Shown: piece by piece, positions 51,966 through 59,923 of the stretch
How positions within the stretch are numbered: the first letter of the stretch is position 1
Layout of the letters: the number at the start of each line of letters is the position of its first letter
Assembly: GCA_964418585.1 (NCBI GenBank)
Contig: CAYQMG010000074.1
Span: forward strand, 124,001-188,000
Origin: JAJRTE01 sp964418585
Lineage (GTDB): Bacteria > Myxococcota_A > UBA796 > JAJRTE01
Length of the DNA: 64,000 nucleotides
Reading direction: 5' to 3'
The notes under the pieces: model-generated
The model's input: only the letters and a program-made list of their open reading frames with translations
Told to the model about the DNA's origin: nothing
Database searches by the model: none
Translations under genes and position numbers: made by a program

Positions 51966-53695
51966 GCCAGAAACGGCTCCAGCAATTCTGGCCCTACCTG
52001 CGGCCGTTTCGAGGCCACCTCGCCGTCCTGTTCGGAGCAACCCTGGCCTCGTCCCTCGTTACCCTCCCGATTCCGTGGTGCGAAAAGATTATCGTGGACG
52101 ACGCCATCGGCGAAAGAGATACCCGGTTGCTGTTCGTGATGACAGCAGCCATCATCGGCCTGTTCGTGCTTCTCCGTTTGCTGGTCTATTTCCGAAAGTA
52201 CCTCAGTATCCGCGTCAAGCAGCGCGTGCTGACCCGGGTGCGGGTGCATATCTACGAGCACCTGCAGCAAATGTCGCTCGCGTTTTTTGCCCGCCACCCG
52301 ACCGGGAGCCTCCTGTCGCGGCTGACGAACGACGTGAGCCAGGTCCAGCACCTTTTGAACGATGAACTGTTCGAGGTGGCGGCCATGGCGGTTCGGGCCG
52401 TGGTGGTGGTGGGCCTGCTCTGGTCCATCAGCCCGTGGCTGACAGGGATGTGCGCCGGGGTGATACCGCCCATCGTACTGATATTTCTGGTTTTCAAGGG
52501 CCGGGTCTACCGGGAGAGCCGGGCACTGCAAGCCTCGCTGGCACGGCTGTCGGGCCGGATCCAGGAAAACTTTGCAGGCATGAAACTCATCCAGGCGGAG
52601 GCGATGGAGGCGTCCGCGCGGGAGGAGACGCTGGCAGCCAGCCGTGAACTGGAGACCGTGGCTGTGCGCCAGGAGGTGGTGGCTTCCACCGGGAATCTGG
52701 CGACCACCATTCTCAGCTACGGCCCGCTGCTCGCCATCCTGTGGGGAGCCGGTGGCACCCTGGTGATCCGGGGCGAACTTTCCCTTGGCTCCCTTCTCGC
52801 CTTCACCCAGTACCTGATGGGCCTCATCAACCCGGCCGCACGGTTCTTCCGGTTCACCTTGGACCTCCAGGCGGGATACGCAGCCATCGACCGTATCCGG
52901 GAAATCCTCGATCAACAGCCCGACATCCAGGAGCGCCCGGACGCCAAACCACTTGACCACCACATAGAACGCATCGAATTCGACCACGTCTCCCTCTTGC
53001 TCGGAGACTCGAATACGCCGGTCCCGGTGCTCGAGGACGTTTCCCTTTCCATTCGGCGCGGCGAACGCGTGGCCCTGGTGGGCCCCAATGGTGCCGGGAA
53101 ATCCTCGATACTCCACCTGTTGCTCCGATTCCACGACCCCTCCCGCGGATCGGTCCGGATCAACGGCATCCCCTTGCCGGCCTACCAGTTGCAAAGCGTT
53201 CGGCGCCGTATTGCGTATGCTCCGCAGGACACCTTCCTGTTCGGAACCACGGTGCGGCATAATGTGGCTCTGTTTCGACCCGTGTCGAACCAGGAGATAT
53301 CGCGTGCGCTCGAAACCGCAACGGCCATGGATTTCGTGGCGACCCTGGAAGGTGGGCTCGATGCGCCAATCGAGCCCGGGGGGAGCAACCTGTCCGGAGG
53401 GGAACGTCAGCGTCTGGGCCTGGCTCGAGCCCTGATCAAGGATGCGGACCTCTACTTGTTGGACGAACCCACCTCGGCCCTGGACGCCCGGTCCGAGCGC
53501 CAGGTGCTCCGGAACCTGGCCGACTTTCTCCAGGGTCGGACCGCACTGATCATCGCCCACCGATTCTCGTTCCTCCAACTCGTGGACCGAATCGTGGTGC
53601 TGAATCAGGGGCGCGTGGTGGAGTCTGGAACCATGGACGAACTGCTCGAACGGCGAGGACTCTTTGCTGCGCTTCATCGCGCCCAGACCCGGTAA
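51962..53695 (+). CDS. ABC exporter (fused membrane and ATPase domains)
   Basis: A 577-residue ABC-B-type half-transporter. Six transmembrane helices occupy residues about 15-310. The ATPase has Walker A GPNGAGKSS (374-382), Q-loop PQDTFLFG, signature LSGGERQ (477-483) and Walker B LYLLDEP (497-503). There is no N-terminal C39 peptidase, so the leader must be removed by another enzyme. The ATG overlaps the acyltransferase stop by ATGA. Lying within the maturation operon, it is the likely exporter of the modified peptide; lipid-flippase function is an alternative given the neighbouring acyltransferase. Confidence 0.93.
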   Translation: MSQKRLQQFWPYLRPFRGHLAVLFGATLASSLVTLPIPWCEKIIVDDAIGERDTRLLFVMTAAIIGLFVLLRLLVYFRKYLSIRVKQRVLTRVRVHIYEHLQQMSLAFFARHPTGSLLSRLTNDVSQVQHLLNDELFEVAAMAVRAVVVVGLLWSISPWLTGMCAGVIPPIVLIFLVFKGRVYRESRALQASLARLSGRIQENFAGMKLIQAEAMEASAREETLAASRELETVAVRQEVVASTGNLATTILSYGPLLAILWGAGGTLVIRGELSLGSLLAFTQYLMGLINPAARFFRFTLDLQAGYAAIDRIREILDQQPDIQERPDAKPLDHHIERIEFDHVSLLLGDSNTPVPVLEDVSLSIRRGERVALVGPNGAGKSSILHLLLRFHDPSRGSVRINGIPLPAYQLQSVRRRIAYAPQDTFLFGTTVRHNVALFRPVSNQEISRALETATAMDFVATLEGGLDAPIEPGGSNLSGGERQRLGLARALIKDADLYLLDEPTSALDARSERQVLRNLADFLQGRTALIIAHRFSFLQLVDRIVVLNQGRVVESGTMDELLERRGLFAALHRAQTR

Positions 53696-53764
53696 GAATA
53701 GGCCACCTGCGGCCATGCCCTCACCGGGGAGGCAGTCCTCCGACCGCAACCCAGGAGACAGCTC

Positions 53765-54643
53765 ATGCCAGGACGGATCGTGGCTGCAATTCCCCCAGGA
53801 CCCGGTCGAACCCGGTGGAAATCTTACTTTTCCCACGTTGACCAGGATACGTGCTGGCTCGACCGGGCGTCGATCATCTCGAATGCCCGCGCCGTGCTCG
53901 AGAACGACCGACTCCTCCTGGACGGAACAGACCTGGTCACCGGTACCGTGGGACTGCTCAACCTCGATTCAGGCTACATGTGGCCCCTCCCCCTGTTGGA
54001 TCCGGATCAGGCCACCTGGGACCGATGGAAAGGCCGCGTGGCCGACCTGCTTCGAAACGAACGGGAATCCCGCTCGTTCTGGCTCAGTCTGCTCGAAATC
54101 CTGGAGGAATGCGTACCGACCTGCGTCAACACGCAGGAGGCGTTTGCCTGGGAGGCCATGAAACCGGCGGCGTTCGCGATGCTTCAGGATACCGACGTTC
54201 CGGTGGCCCCGTTCCTGGCCGGCAACGACCGGGACCAACTGGCCGCGTTCATGCACGAAGGAGGATCGGTGGAATGCCTCCGGCGGTCCCTGGCGCCGGG
54301 CGCCCCTCTGCAGAGGGTATCCAACCGGCAGGAGGTGCTGGAGAATGAACCGATCCTGGTACAGCGTGTCGATCGTGGTTCGTTGCACCCCGTATGGGTG
54401 GTGGGAACCCGGTGTGTGACACCCTCGTTGCCTGAAGACATGTTGCACTGGTGCGAGTGCCACCTGAAAGCGGTCATGAACAGTCTGGGGCTGAGGCTGT
54501 CGAGACTGGTGCTGGCCCGTGCCGAGGCGCGGCCGGTGCTCCTGGATTTCACCTCGAGCCCTGATGTGGCCGGGCTTCCCGAAGGGGATGCGGTGCAGGT
54601 GATGGAGGCGACGCGCCGATATCTGGTGGAGGGTGCGCCATGA
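53765..54643 (+). CDS. Degenerate ATP-grasp-like protein
   Basis: A 292-residue protein starting at ATG 53765 after AGGAG. Its second half parallels the two following ATP-grasp genes: a helical part around NSLGLRLSRLVLA and a final strand LLDFTSSPDVAGLPEGDAV. The metal-binding Asp-x-Asn pattern (IDLN, LDFN in the paralogs) reads LDFTSSP, so the ligand Asn is gone. The N-terminal Rossmann-like part is also not evident. It may be a pseudoenzyme, peptide-binding or regulatory subunit. It overlaps the next gene by ATGA. Confidence 0.65.
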   Translation: MPGRIVAAIPPGPGRTRWKSYFSHVDQDTCWLDRASIISNARAVLENDRLLLDGTDLVTGTVGLLNLDSGYMWPLPLLDPDQATWDRWKGRVADLLRNERESRSFWLSLLEILEECVPTCVNTQEAFAWEAMKPAAFAMLQDTDVPVAPFLAGNDRDQLAAFMHEGGSVECLRRSLAPGAPLQRVSNRQEVLENEPILVQRVDRGSLHPVWVVGTRCVTPSLPEDMLHWCECHLKAVMNSLGLRLSRLVLARAEARPVLLDFTSSPDVAGLPEGDAVQVMEATRRYLVEGAP

Positions 54644-55764
54644 AGCGCCCGGTGATCGGAGTGTTCGGCCCCTTGTCGGACCCGGAGGTCCGCGTCCTGG
54701 CTGCACGACTGTACAATCGCGGAGCCGATCCGTGGATAATCGACCTGGCCCGGGTACCGGACCAGGTGCGGCTCGCCTGGTCCGGTGGTGAAATGCTCCT
54801 GGGCGGCCGGTCGCTCCTGGAGGTGGACGCGGCCTTTCTTCGGCGGACCGGCCGGACCCTGCCACCTGGTCTCCAACCCGGAACCAACATCCCACCCCTG
54901 CCTCGAGACTCCTGGGACGGATTCGTGGCAAAGGCTGCGGGCGCCCTCGCCCTCGAACATCCCCGGGTGGCGCTCCGAACCGCACTCCTCACCACGCTCG
55001 CCAGACACCGGCCGGTGGTCAACCCACCGCACCTCCAGCGATTGCACCGACTCAAGTTCCTGCTCCTGAACCGACTGGCACGCGCCGGCGTTCCAATTCC
55101 CGAATCTGCGGTCGGAGTGTCGCCCCTGGTCGCCGGGCAGGACCCCGACGCCCTGGTGGCCAAGCCGCTAGCCGGTATCTACAAGACTCGCCTCCTGCAT
55201 CCCGAGCCACAGAACAACCCCATCCCGCCATTCCTGGTTCAGCGCCGTGTCCGCGGTGAACTCGTCCGGGCCTACGTGCTGAACAGGCGTGTGCTGGCCG
55301 CAGCCCGAATCGTGTTCGGCACCACCGTGGATTCCTCGGAAAGCCAGACAGGCATCGCACCGGTCCACCTGTCCGAGGAAGCCGAATCGGTTGCTCTGCG
55401 CGCTGCCCGGGCTGTCCAGGCCCCATTTTGCGGCCTGGACATCATGTTGGAAACCGACACAGGCCGCTGCTTCGTGATCGACCTCAACCTCTCGCCCATG
55501 TTCGCTGCTTTCAGCCGACTGAGCGGCCGGGACATCGCCGCCTCCCTCGCCGACCATCTCCTGGACCTCGCTGCCGTCCGAATCCCGCTCCCGCGTCGAC
55601 CTGCCCTCGAGGTGCTCGAACAGGCCAAGGAACTGCTCGCCGCCGAAATCGACAGGAACCGTTGCGAACGGTGGTCTCGAGGTGCTCCTGGCACACGCGG
55701 GACCTTCCAGGAGGCACGTGGTACCCTGACAAAGGCACCGAGGTGGCCCGAGGAAAGGAACTGA
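54640..55764 (+). CDS. ATP-grasp ligase-like protein (RimK/MvdCD type), first
   Basis: A 374-residue ATP-grasp protein. The N-terminal pre-ATP-grasp fold begins VIGVFGPLSDPEVRVLA, and VVNPPHLQRLHRLKFLLLNRLARAG introduces the nucleotide-binding part; ALVAKPLAG has the ATP-binding Lys, FLVQRRVRGELVRAYVLN follows, and FCGLDIML... then VIDLNLSPMF supplies Mg-ligands. The layout resembles graspetide macrocyclases (MvdC/MvdD), which join Thr/Ser/Lys and Asp/Glu side chains. A Ser/Pro-Arg-rich tail extends the last 50 residues. The two candidate peptides have Thr-Thr and Glu-Glu-Asp in their tails, fitting substrates. Confidence 0.82.
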   Translation: MKRPVIGVFGPLSDPEVRVLAARLYNRGADPWIIDLARVPDQVRLAWSGGEMLLGGRSLLEVDAAFLRRTGRTLPPGLQPGTNIPPLPRDSWDGFVAKAAGALALEHPRVALRTALLTTLARHRPVVNPPHLQRLHRLKFLLLNRLARAGVPIPESAVGVSPLVAGQDPDALVAKPLAGIYKTRLLHPEPQNNPIPPFLVQRRVRGELVRAYVLNRRVLAAARIVFGTTVDSSESQTGIAPVHLSEEAESVALRAARAVQAPFCGLDIMLETDTGRCFVIDLNLSPMFAAFSRLSGRDIAASLADHLLDLAAVRIPLPRRPALEVLEQAKELLAAEIDRNRCERWSRGAPGTRGTFQEARGTLTKAPRWPEERN

Positions 55765-55767
55765 CCC

Positions 55768-56766
55768 ATGCGTATCGGACTGTTCGGACGCAAGAACGAC
55801 CCCCACGTCCTGTCCCTCCGGAAGGCGCTCCAGGAGGCCGGTGGGATTCCGGTGGTGATCGACTTCCACAACTTCCCCCGGTTCAACTGGCTCGCCATGG
55901 GGGACCGCATTCGGTTCGATGATATCCATCTTCGCGGCACCCTCGATCTGGATGACCTGGACGCGGCCTGTATCCGCACCATCTGCTTCGACTGGCCCGT
56001 TCCCATGGACGGACACACCCCCCGGAAAGACGCCCTCGATCCGAAAGGGTTCACGAGCCGACTCCGAGCAGAAGTGATGAAGGTCGCGACTCAGGCCAGC
56101 GTCGTTCGGGCACTGGCCGCCCGTATCCCGATCATCAATCCGCCGGAATCGGCTCGCCTGCACCGACAGAAAGCGCTCCAGCACCACCGGTTGCTCCTCC
56201 ATGGCATCCCCACCCCGGACACTGTGGTCACCAACGACTCGAGACGCATCCAGGCGTTCCTGGCCCGGCACGAGGGGCGGGTGGTGGTGAAGCCCCAGGC
56301 GGGCGGTGCGGAGGTGGTGATGGCAGACGACGCCTTTTTCGAGCGGTTCCGTGACCTGTTGAGGTACCGTCCACTCATGTTTCAGCAGTTCGTGTCGGGT
56401 CGGTCCTTCCGCTGCTATGTGGTTGGGGGAACGGTGGTGTCCATGGGTGAAATCCGCCACGACCGGCAGCACGTGGACTGGCGCGAACGCGTTCAGGCAA
56501 TCGTACCGGTCGAGCCGCCCACCGAGATCGAGTGCATGATTCGACGCGCAGTGGAGCACCTCGACCTGCCTTTCTGCGCCATCGACCTCGAGGAGGACGC
56601 AACCACGGGAATCTGGTACTTTCTCGACTTCAACCCCAGCCCCCTGTTCGTTCACTGGAGTCGTGTGACCGGAGCACCCATCGCGCGCCACCTGGCTCGA
56701 TATCTGGTAGCGATTGCGGGTCGTGAAGAGCAAACCCGATTCCGGTTCGCTCCTGGTGAGGCATAA
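55768..56766 (+). CDS. ATP-grasp ligase-like protein (RimK/MvdCD type), second
   Basis: A 332-residue ATP-grasp protein, three bases after the previous gene. Segments follow the family order: RIGLFGRKNDPHVLSL, IINPPESARLHRQKALQHH, RVVVKPQAGGAEV with the ATP Lys, MFQQFVSGRSFRCYVVGG, FCAIDLEE, and FLDFNPSPLFVHWSRVTG with Asp and Asn metal ligands intact. It is a paralog of the gene at 54640 but without the long tail. Two active and one degenerate ATP-grasp genes in a row imply more than one ligation step or a complex. Non-peptide ligase roles cannot be excluded. Confidence 0.83.
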   Translation: MRIGLFGRKNDPHVLSLRKALQEAGGIPVVIDFHNFPRFNWLAMGDRIRFDDIHLRGTLDLDDLDAACIRTICFDWPVPMDGHTPRKDALDPKGFTSRLRAEVMKVATQASVVRALAARIPIINPPESARLHRQKALQHHRLLLHGIPTPDTVVTNDSRRIQAFLARHEGRVVVKPQAGGAEVVMADDAFFERFRDLLRYRPLMFQQFVSGRSFRCYVVGGTVVSMGEIRHDRQHVDWRERVQAIVPVEPPTEIECMIRRAVEHLDLPFCAIDLEEDATTGIWYFLDFNPSPLFVHWSRVTGAPIARHLARYLVAIAGREEQTRFRFAPGEA

Positions 56767-56774
56767 TGAGGGAC

Positions 56775-56816
56775 GATCGGGCGCATCCGATCGGGCGCAT
56801 CCGGCCGTGTGCGGCC
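56775..56816. repeat. 14-bp tandem repeat and hairpin inside the operon
   Basis: GATCGGGCGCATCC occurs twice in tandem (56775-56788, 56789-56802), followed by a GGCCG-TGTG-CGGCC hairpin (56803-56816). It fills part of the 105-bp gap before the second radical SAM gene and may tune expression of that gene. Confidence 0.5.
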
Positions 56817-56871
56817 CTGATCGCAGGGACCAGGCCCCCGACCTACCCGGGAGGCAGGGAGTAGCAATTTC

Positions 56872-58101
56872 ATGAGCGCACCACGAACGAACTGTGCTAT
56901 CCAGCGCCTTACCGACAATGCGCGAAGCGTGCTGCGCGAGATCGAGCGGGAGCAGTTCCGCGCCCGGTTCGACGCCCTGGTTGAACTTGCCAATCGAGAT
57001 CCGATTGCACCTTACCGGATGAAGCGGTGGTATCCGCGGTTCGTGGTCTGGGAACTGACGCTCGCCTGCAACCTGCGCTGCCGCCACTGCGGCTCCAATG
57101 CAGGCAAGCCCCGTCCTGACGAACTGTCCACGGAGGAGATGCTCCACGTCTGCGACGAACTGGCCGAACTCGGGTGCGAGCGTGTGACCCTGCTGGGAGG
57201 CGAACCTCTCATTCACCCGGCCTGGGAACGGGTGGCCCGGCGTATCCGGGAGAACGGGTTCCGGGCCAACGTGATTACGAACGGCTGGACCCTTCACCGG
57301 GAAGAAGTTTGCGACCGGATCGCAGCCGCGGAACTGTCCATCGTCGGGGTAAGCCTGGATGGTCTGGCCGACACCCACGACGATCTCCGTCGGCGGCCCG
57401 GGTCGTTCGCCCGGATCCTTCGTGGGATTGACCTGCTGCGGGAACGCCGCGTCCCGGTGGCGGTGTCGTCCACGGTCACCCGCCAGAACCTGCCTCAGCT
57501 CGACCAGCTTCACCGCCTGCTCACCGATCATGAGGTTTCGGTCTGGCAACTCCAGATCTGCAACCCGCTGGGCAGGCTGGCCCAGGATGATCCGATCATC
57601 CTGAGGCCGGAGCAGGTGCTGGACGTTCTCGACTTTGTCGCGCGCAAGCGGGCGGAGCAAGCGGGTGGCCCCCGGATCGACATTGCGGACAACGTGGGGT
57701 ACTACAGCCACCACGAGCACGAGGGGATCCGACAGAAGAGACCCGGGGAGGCCTACCACTGGACCGGGTGCCATGCGGGTATCCAGTCGATGGGTCTGGA
57801 CGCCAACGGCGATGTCAAAGGTTGCCAGTCGCTGCCTTCCACACCGGAATTCCTCGAGGGCAACGTGCGTCAACGCTCCCTGGCCGAGATCTGGAACGAT
57901 CCCAACAGCTTCTCCTACACGCGCCGGTTCACTCGAGAAAACCTGTCGGGCTACTGCGCGATCTGTCCCTACGGCGCGCTTTGCAAGGGCGGTTGCACCT
58001 CCAGCGCTCTTGCGCACTCGGGCAAGGTGGGCGACAACCCCATGTGCGCCTACCGCGTGCTTCACGAGCAGGATACCTTACAGTCGGCGGAACAGGCATG
58101 A
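56872..58101 (+). CDS. Radical SAM/SPASM peptide-maturase-like protein 2
   Basis: A 409-residue radical SAM enzyme. Cluster cysteines are C66, C70 and C73 (CNLRCRHC), with LLGGEPL near 107-113. The SPASM region has GCHAGIQSMGLDANGDVKGCQS, then ICPYGALCKGGCTSSA and NPMCAYRV, the layout of PqqE-like/peptide-maturing SPASM proteins with two auxiliary clusters. It is unrelated in detail to the radical SAM at 49661, so the two probably do different steps. A leading 60-residue helical part could be a docking segment. It ends 57 bp before the convergent CPBP protease gene. Confidence 0.92.
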   Translation: MSAPRTNCAIQRLTDNARSVLREIEREQFRARFDALVELANRDPIAPYRMKRWYPRFVVWELTLACNLRCRHCGSNAGKPRPDELSTEEMLHVCDELAELGCERVTLLGGEPLIHPAWERVARRIRENGFRANVITNGWTLHREEVCDRIAAAELSIVGVSLDGLADTHDDLRRRPGSFARILRGIDLLRERRVPVAVSSTVTRQNLPQLDQLHRLLTDHEVSVWQLQICNPLGRLAQDDPIILRPEQVLDVLDFVARKRAEQAGGPRIDIADNVGYYSHHEHEGIRQKRPGEAYHWTGCHAGIQSMGLDANGDVKGCQSLPSTPEFLEGNVRQRSLAEIWNDPNSFSYTRRFTRENLSGYCAICPYGALCKGGCTSSALAHSGKVGDNPMCAYRVLHEQDTLQSAEQA

Positions 58102-58123
58102 AGCCGGATTCCCCCTGCCCCAT

Positions 58124-58141
58124 GGGGGAGCGGTCTCCCCC
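58124..58141. terminator. Hairpin between the convergent RiPP operons
   Basis: GGGGGAG-CGGT-CTCCCCC, a perfect 7-bp G/C stem with a 4-base loop, sits in the 57-bp gap between genes ending at 58101 and 58159. It is well placed to end both transcripts, although no T-run follows. Confidence 0.45.
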
Positions 58142-58158
58142 GGAATCGCCCCCGTTGT

Positions 58159-58752
58159 TCACGCCCGGCCTGCACGCCATGCGTCCAACTCGGCCTTCGA
58201 GACCAGGAGGCAACGGAGGAGGTAATTCCGCCAACCGTGGATCAGGATGGCAGGATAGAGCGATCGGAAACCCAGGGTGAGCAGGGCCGACATCACCCCC
58301 AGGAGGAAGAGATCGGTGTGGACCCGCCAGGAAAACCTGCGACCGGGCCGGTGGTGGGCGATGGAAAAGAGGAAGCTGGAGACAAGGACCGCCACGGCCC
58401 CGGATCCGGTGACTTCGAGAAGCGGCCAGAGCACCACTTCGCGGAACAGGAGTTCCTCCCCGAGTGCGATGAGCATGGCGGCCTGGAGGTGGATCCCCGA
58501 CCGACACGGACCGTAGGCCAGAGCGGTGCCCCGAAAAAATGCCATCCCCTTCCGGAAAGAACCGGCCATCCAGGCATGAGAAGCGCTCGTCAGTACGTGA
58601 GCCGCACCGATCCAGACGGGAAACAGGAACCAGTACCGAAGGTCGGTGAGAAGCCAGGGGTAGGGAAGCAACCAGGTACACAGCGCTGCGGCCGGCACGG
58701 CCAGGTACCAGAACGGGAGGCGTCGCCTCGTGGCCTCGAGAGAATAGCTCAC
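58159..58752 (-). CDS. CPBP-family intramembrane metalloprotease
   Basis: A 197-residue membrane protein with about five hydrophobic segments. The CPBP/CAAX protease motifs are intact: EELLFR (Glu99, Glu100, Arg104), FxxxH (F129...H133 in FLFSIAHH) and HxxxN (His172...Asn176 in IHGWRNYL). Members cleave prenylated proteins or bacteriocin-type precursors. It is the last gene of the minus-strand operon holding the two peptide genes, so leader removal is the natural hypothesis, particularly since the ABC exporter lacks a peptidase domain. Immunity is an alternative, as CPBP proteins also serve as bacteriocin-immunity proteins. Confidence 0.88.
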   Translation of the reverse strand: MSYSLEATRRRLPFWYLAVPAAALCTWLLPYPWLLTDLRYWFLFPVWIGAAHVLTSASHAWMAGSFRKGMAFFRGTALAYGPCRSGIHLQAAMLIALGEELLFREVVLWPLLEVTGSGAVAVLVSSFLFSIAHHRPGRRFSWRVHTDLFLLGVMSALLTLGFRSLYPAILIHGWRNYLLRCLLVSKAELDAWRAGRA

Positions 58753-58795
58753 CGCGTTTCAACTGTCGCCGAGGGACACACAAAGGAACGAACGG

Positions 58796-58984
58796 TCACC
58801 CGTAGAGTTCCTCGATGGCCTGGAGCACGGCGTAGACCGCGTCGTCGAGCCCCTCGTCCGGCTCCCGATCCGGGTCGAGCACCTGTTCGCGGAGGGCCGC
58901 GATCCGCGCCTTCTTGTCCGGTGCCCGGAGGATCTCGGTCACCCGCTCCACGATGTAGTCCTTCTCCGATTCGGTCAGTGGCAC
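58796..58984 (-). CDS. 62-residue acidic helical protein with peptide-leader-like N-terminus
   Basis: Starts at GTG 58984 with GAGGGGG about eight bases upstream and ends at 58796. The predicted product is mostly helical and acidic. Its N-terminal TESEKDYIVERVTEILR is similar to the leader TREELKEIIRRVFERLQ of the peptide at 59054 (identities T, E, I, R, V, E, L at aligned positions). It has no cysteine and no Thr-rich tail. It may be a third leader-like peptide, a decoy, a recognition partner or an immunity protein. No family is known. The gene lies between the protease and peptide genes on the same strand. Confidence 0.6.
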   Translation of the reverse strand: MPLTESEKDYIVERVTEILRAPDKKARIAALREQVLDPDREPDEGLDDAVYAVLQAIEELYG

Positions 58985-59053
58985 GATACACGCCCCCTCT
59001 TGCGGACCTCCGCACACTCGAGCCCGCCATCACGGTCCCCCCCGACGCGTTGC

Positions 59054-59206
59054 TCAGTCTTCTTCTCCCACCGCGTAGTAGGTGGTCACGTCGCACGGAT
59101 CAGGCTGGTCCTTGAATATGCACGCAGGCGCTGGCGCGTCCTCCGGCTCCTCCTGCAGCCGCTCGAAAACCCGTCGGATGATCTCCTTCAACTCTTCCCG
59201 AGTCAT
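59054..59206 (-). CDS. Candidate RiPP precursor peptide A (50 residues)
   Basis: Found by reading the minus strand; too short for usual gene calling. ATG 59206 has AGGAGG five bases before. The leader is charged and helical (TREELKEIIRRVFERL) followed by a Glu/Pro/Ala hinge. The tail has PACIFKD at residues 27-33, a second Cys in PCD (37-39), then VTTYYAVGEED to the end. It is a paralog of peptide B. Cys29 and Cys38 are conserved, as are the final TT.YA..EED residues. The Thr-Thr plus Glu-Glu-Asp arrangement recalls graspetide cores, which suits the neighbouring ATP-grasp enzymes. Confidence 0.82.
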   Translation of the reverse strand: MTREELKEIIRRVFERLQEEPEDAPAPACIFKDQPDPCDVTTYYAVGEED

Positions 59207-59283
59207 GCCATCCTCCTCGCCCAGTCGACCGTTGCCAGGACGGTCACCGGTTTCCAGGAATTCCGCGGATTCCAGTGATACCC

Positions 59284-59442
59284 TCAGTCTTCCTCATCGA
59301 TCGCGTAGCGCGTCGTGGTATCGCAGGGCTCCCCCCCATTGTCCCGGAAGATACACGCAGGGGTGGGCGCCCCCTCCTCCTGCCCCTGCTGAAGCCGGTC
59401 TATCACCCGAAGAATGATCTCCTTCAGCTCGTCCCTGCTCAT
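59284..59442 (-). CDS. Candidate RiPP precursor peptide B (52 residues)
   Basis: Starts at ATG 59442 with GGAGG five bases before and is the first gene of the minus-strand operon. Leader SRDELKEIILRVIDRLQ, hinge QEEGAPTP, then ACIFRD (residues 29-34), PCD (39-41) and TTTRYAIDEED (42-52). Compared with peptide A the leader differs at several sites and two residues are inserted between the cysteines, but Cys30, Cys40, Thr-Thr, Tyr-Ala and Glu-Glu-Asp are kept. Conservation of the tail amid divergence in the hinge supports a processed peptide. Confidence 0.82.
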   Translation of the reverse strand: MSRDELKEIILRVIDRLQQGQEEGAPTPACIFRDNGGEPCDTTTRYAIDEED

Positions 59443-59923
59443 GATCGCCTCCATGTCCCCCCACGTTCAGACCTTACGTGACTATTTGGCCCGACTCGAG
59501 CCGGGAAGTCAAGGAGGAATCACCGGACACAGCCGAGGGATCGCGTTCCTGCTTGCCGGGGCGCTCCGACGCCGACTCGGTTTGACGTTTGCTTCTGGCG
59601 CCGGGGCTCCCCGGGATTTCCGCCGACTCGAGAACCATCGCACCTACCCGACGTTGCGTCAGAACCCTGCAGCTATCTTTCCAGGGATCCAGGGAGAAAG
59701 TGGACAGTGGTGCATGTTGCCACGAATGGATTGGACCGAGGTCCCCTCTCGAATGTGGCGTCCCCGGCCCCGGTCCTATATGATATTTTGAGGAGGAGCG
59801 ACGGCCGCTGTCGATGGGCGACCGTGCCAATACGCGATTCCCCTGCCCCCTTGCGGAACACTGCACGCTGGTGTGCAGGAACCCGGCGGTGTCTGGGGGA
59901 GGAACGGCCTGTGGAGGGATGAG
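59443..59923. other. Divergent intergenic region upstream of peptide B and the TatT gene
   Basis: In 481 bp no further credible gene was found; a 54-codon minus-strand frame lacks a ribosome binding site. Toward the peptides, minus-strand TTGACT (59507-59512) has no good -10, but an imperfect 16-bp dyad, CCCGACTCGAGCCGGG (59491-59506), follows it. Toward TatT, TATGAT at 59779-59784 is a good -10 with a weak -35 (TGGCGT). Confidence 0.4.

Noticed and set aside
59474..59635. Possible third small peptide on the minus strand
   Set aside because: A 54-codon frame is open but lacks a ribosome binding site and shares no motif with peptides A and B.
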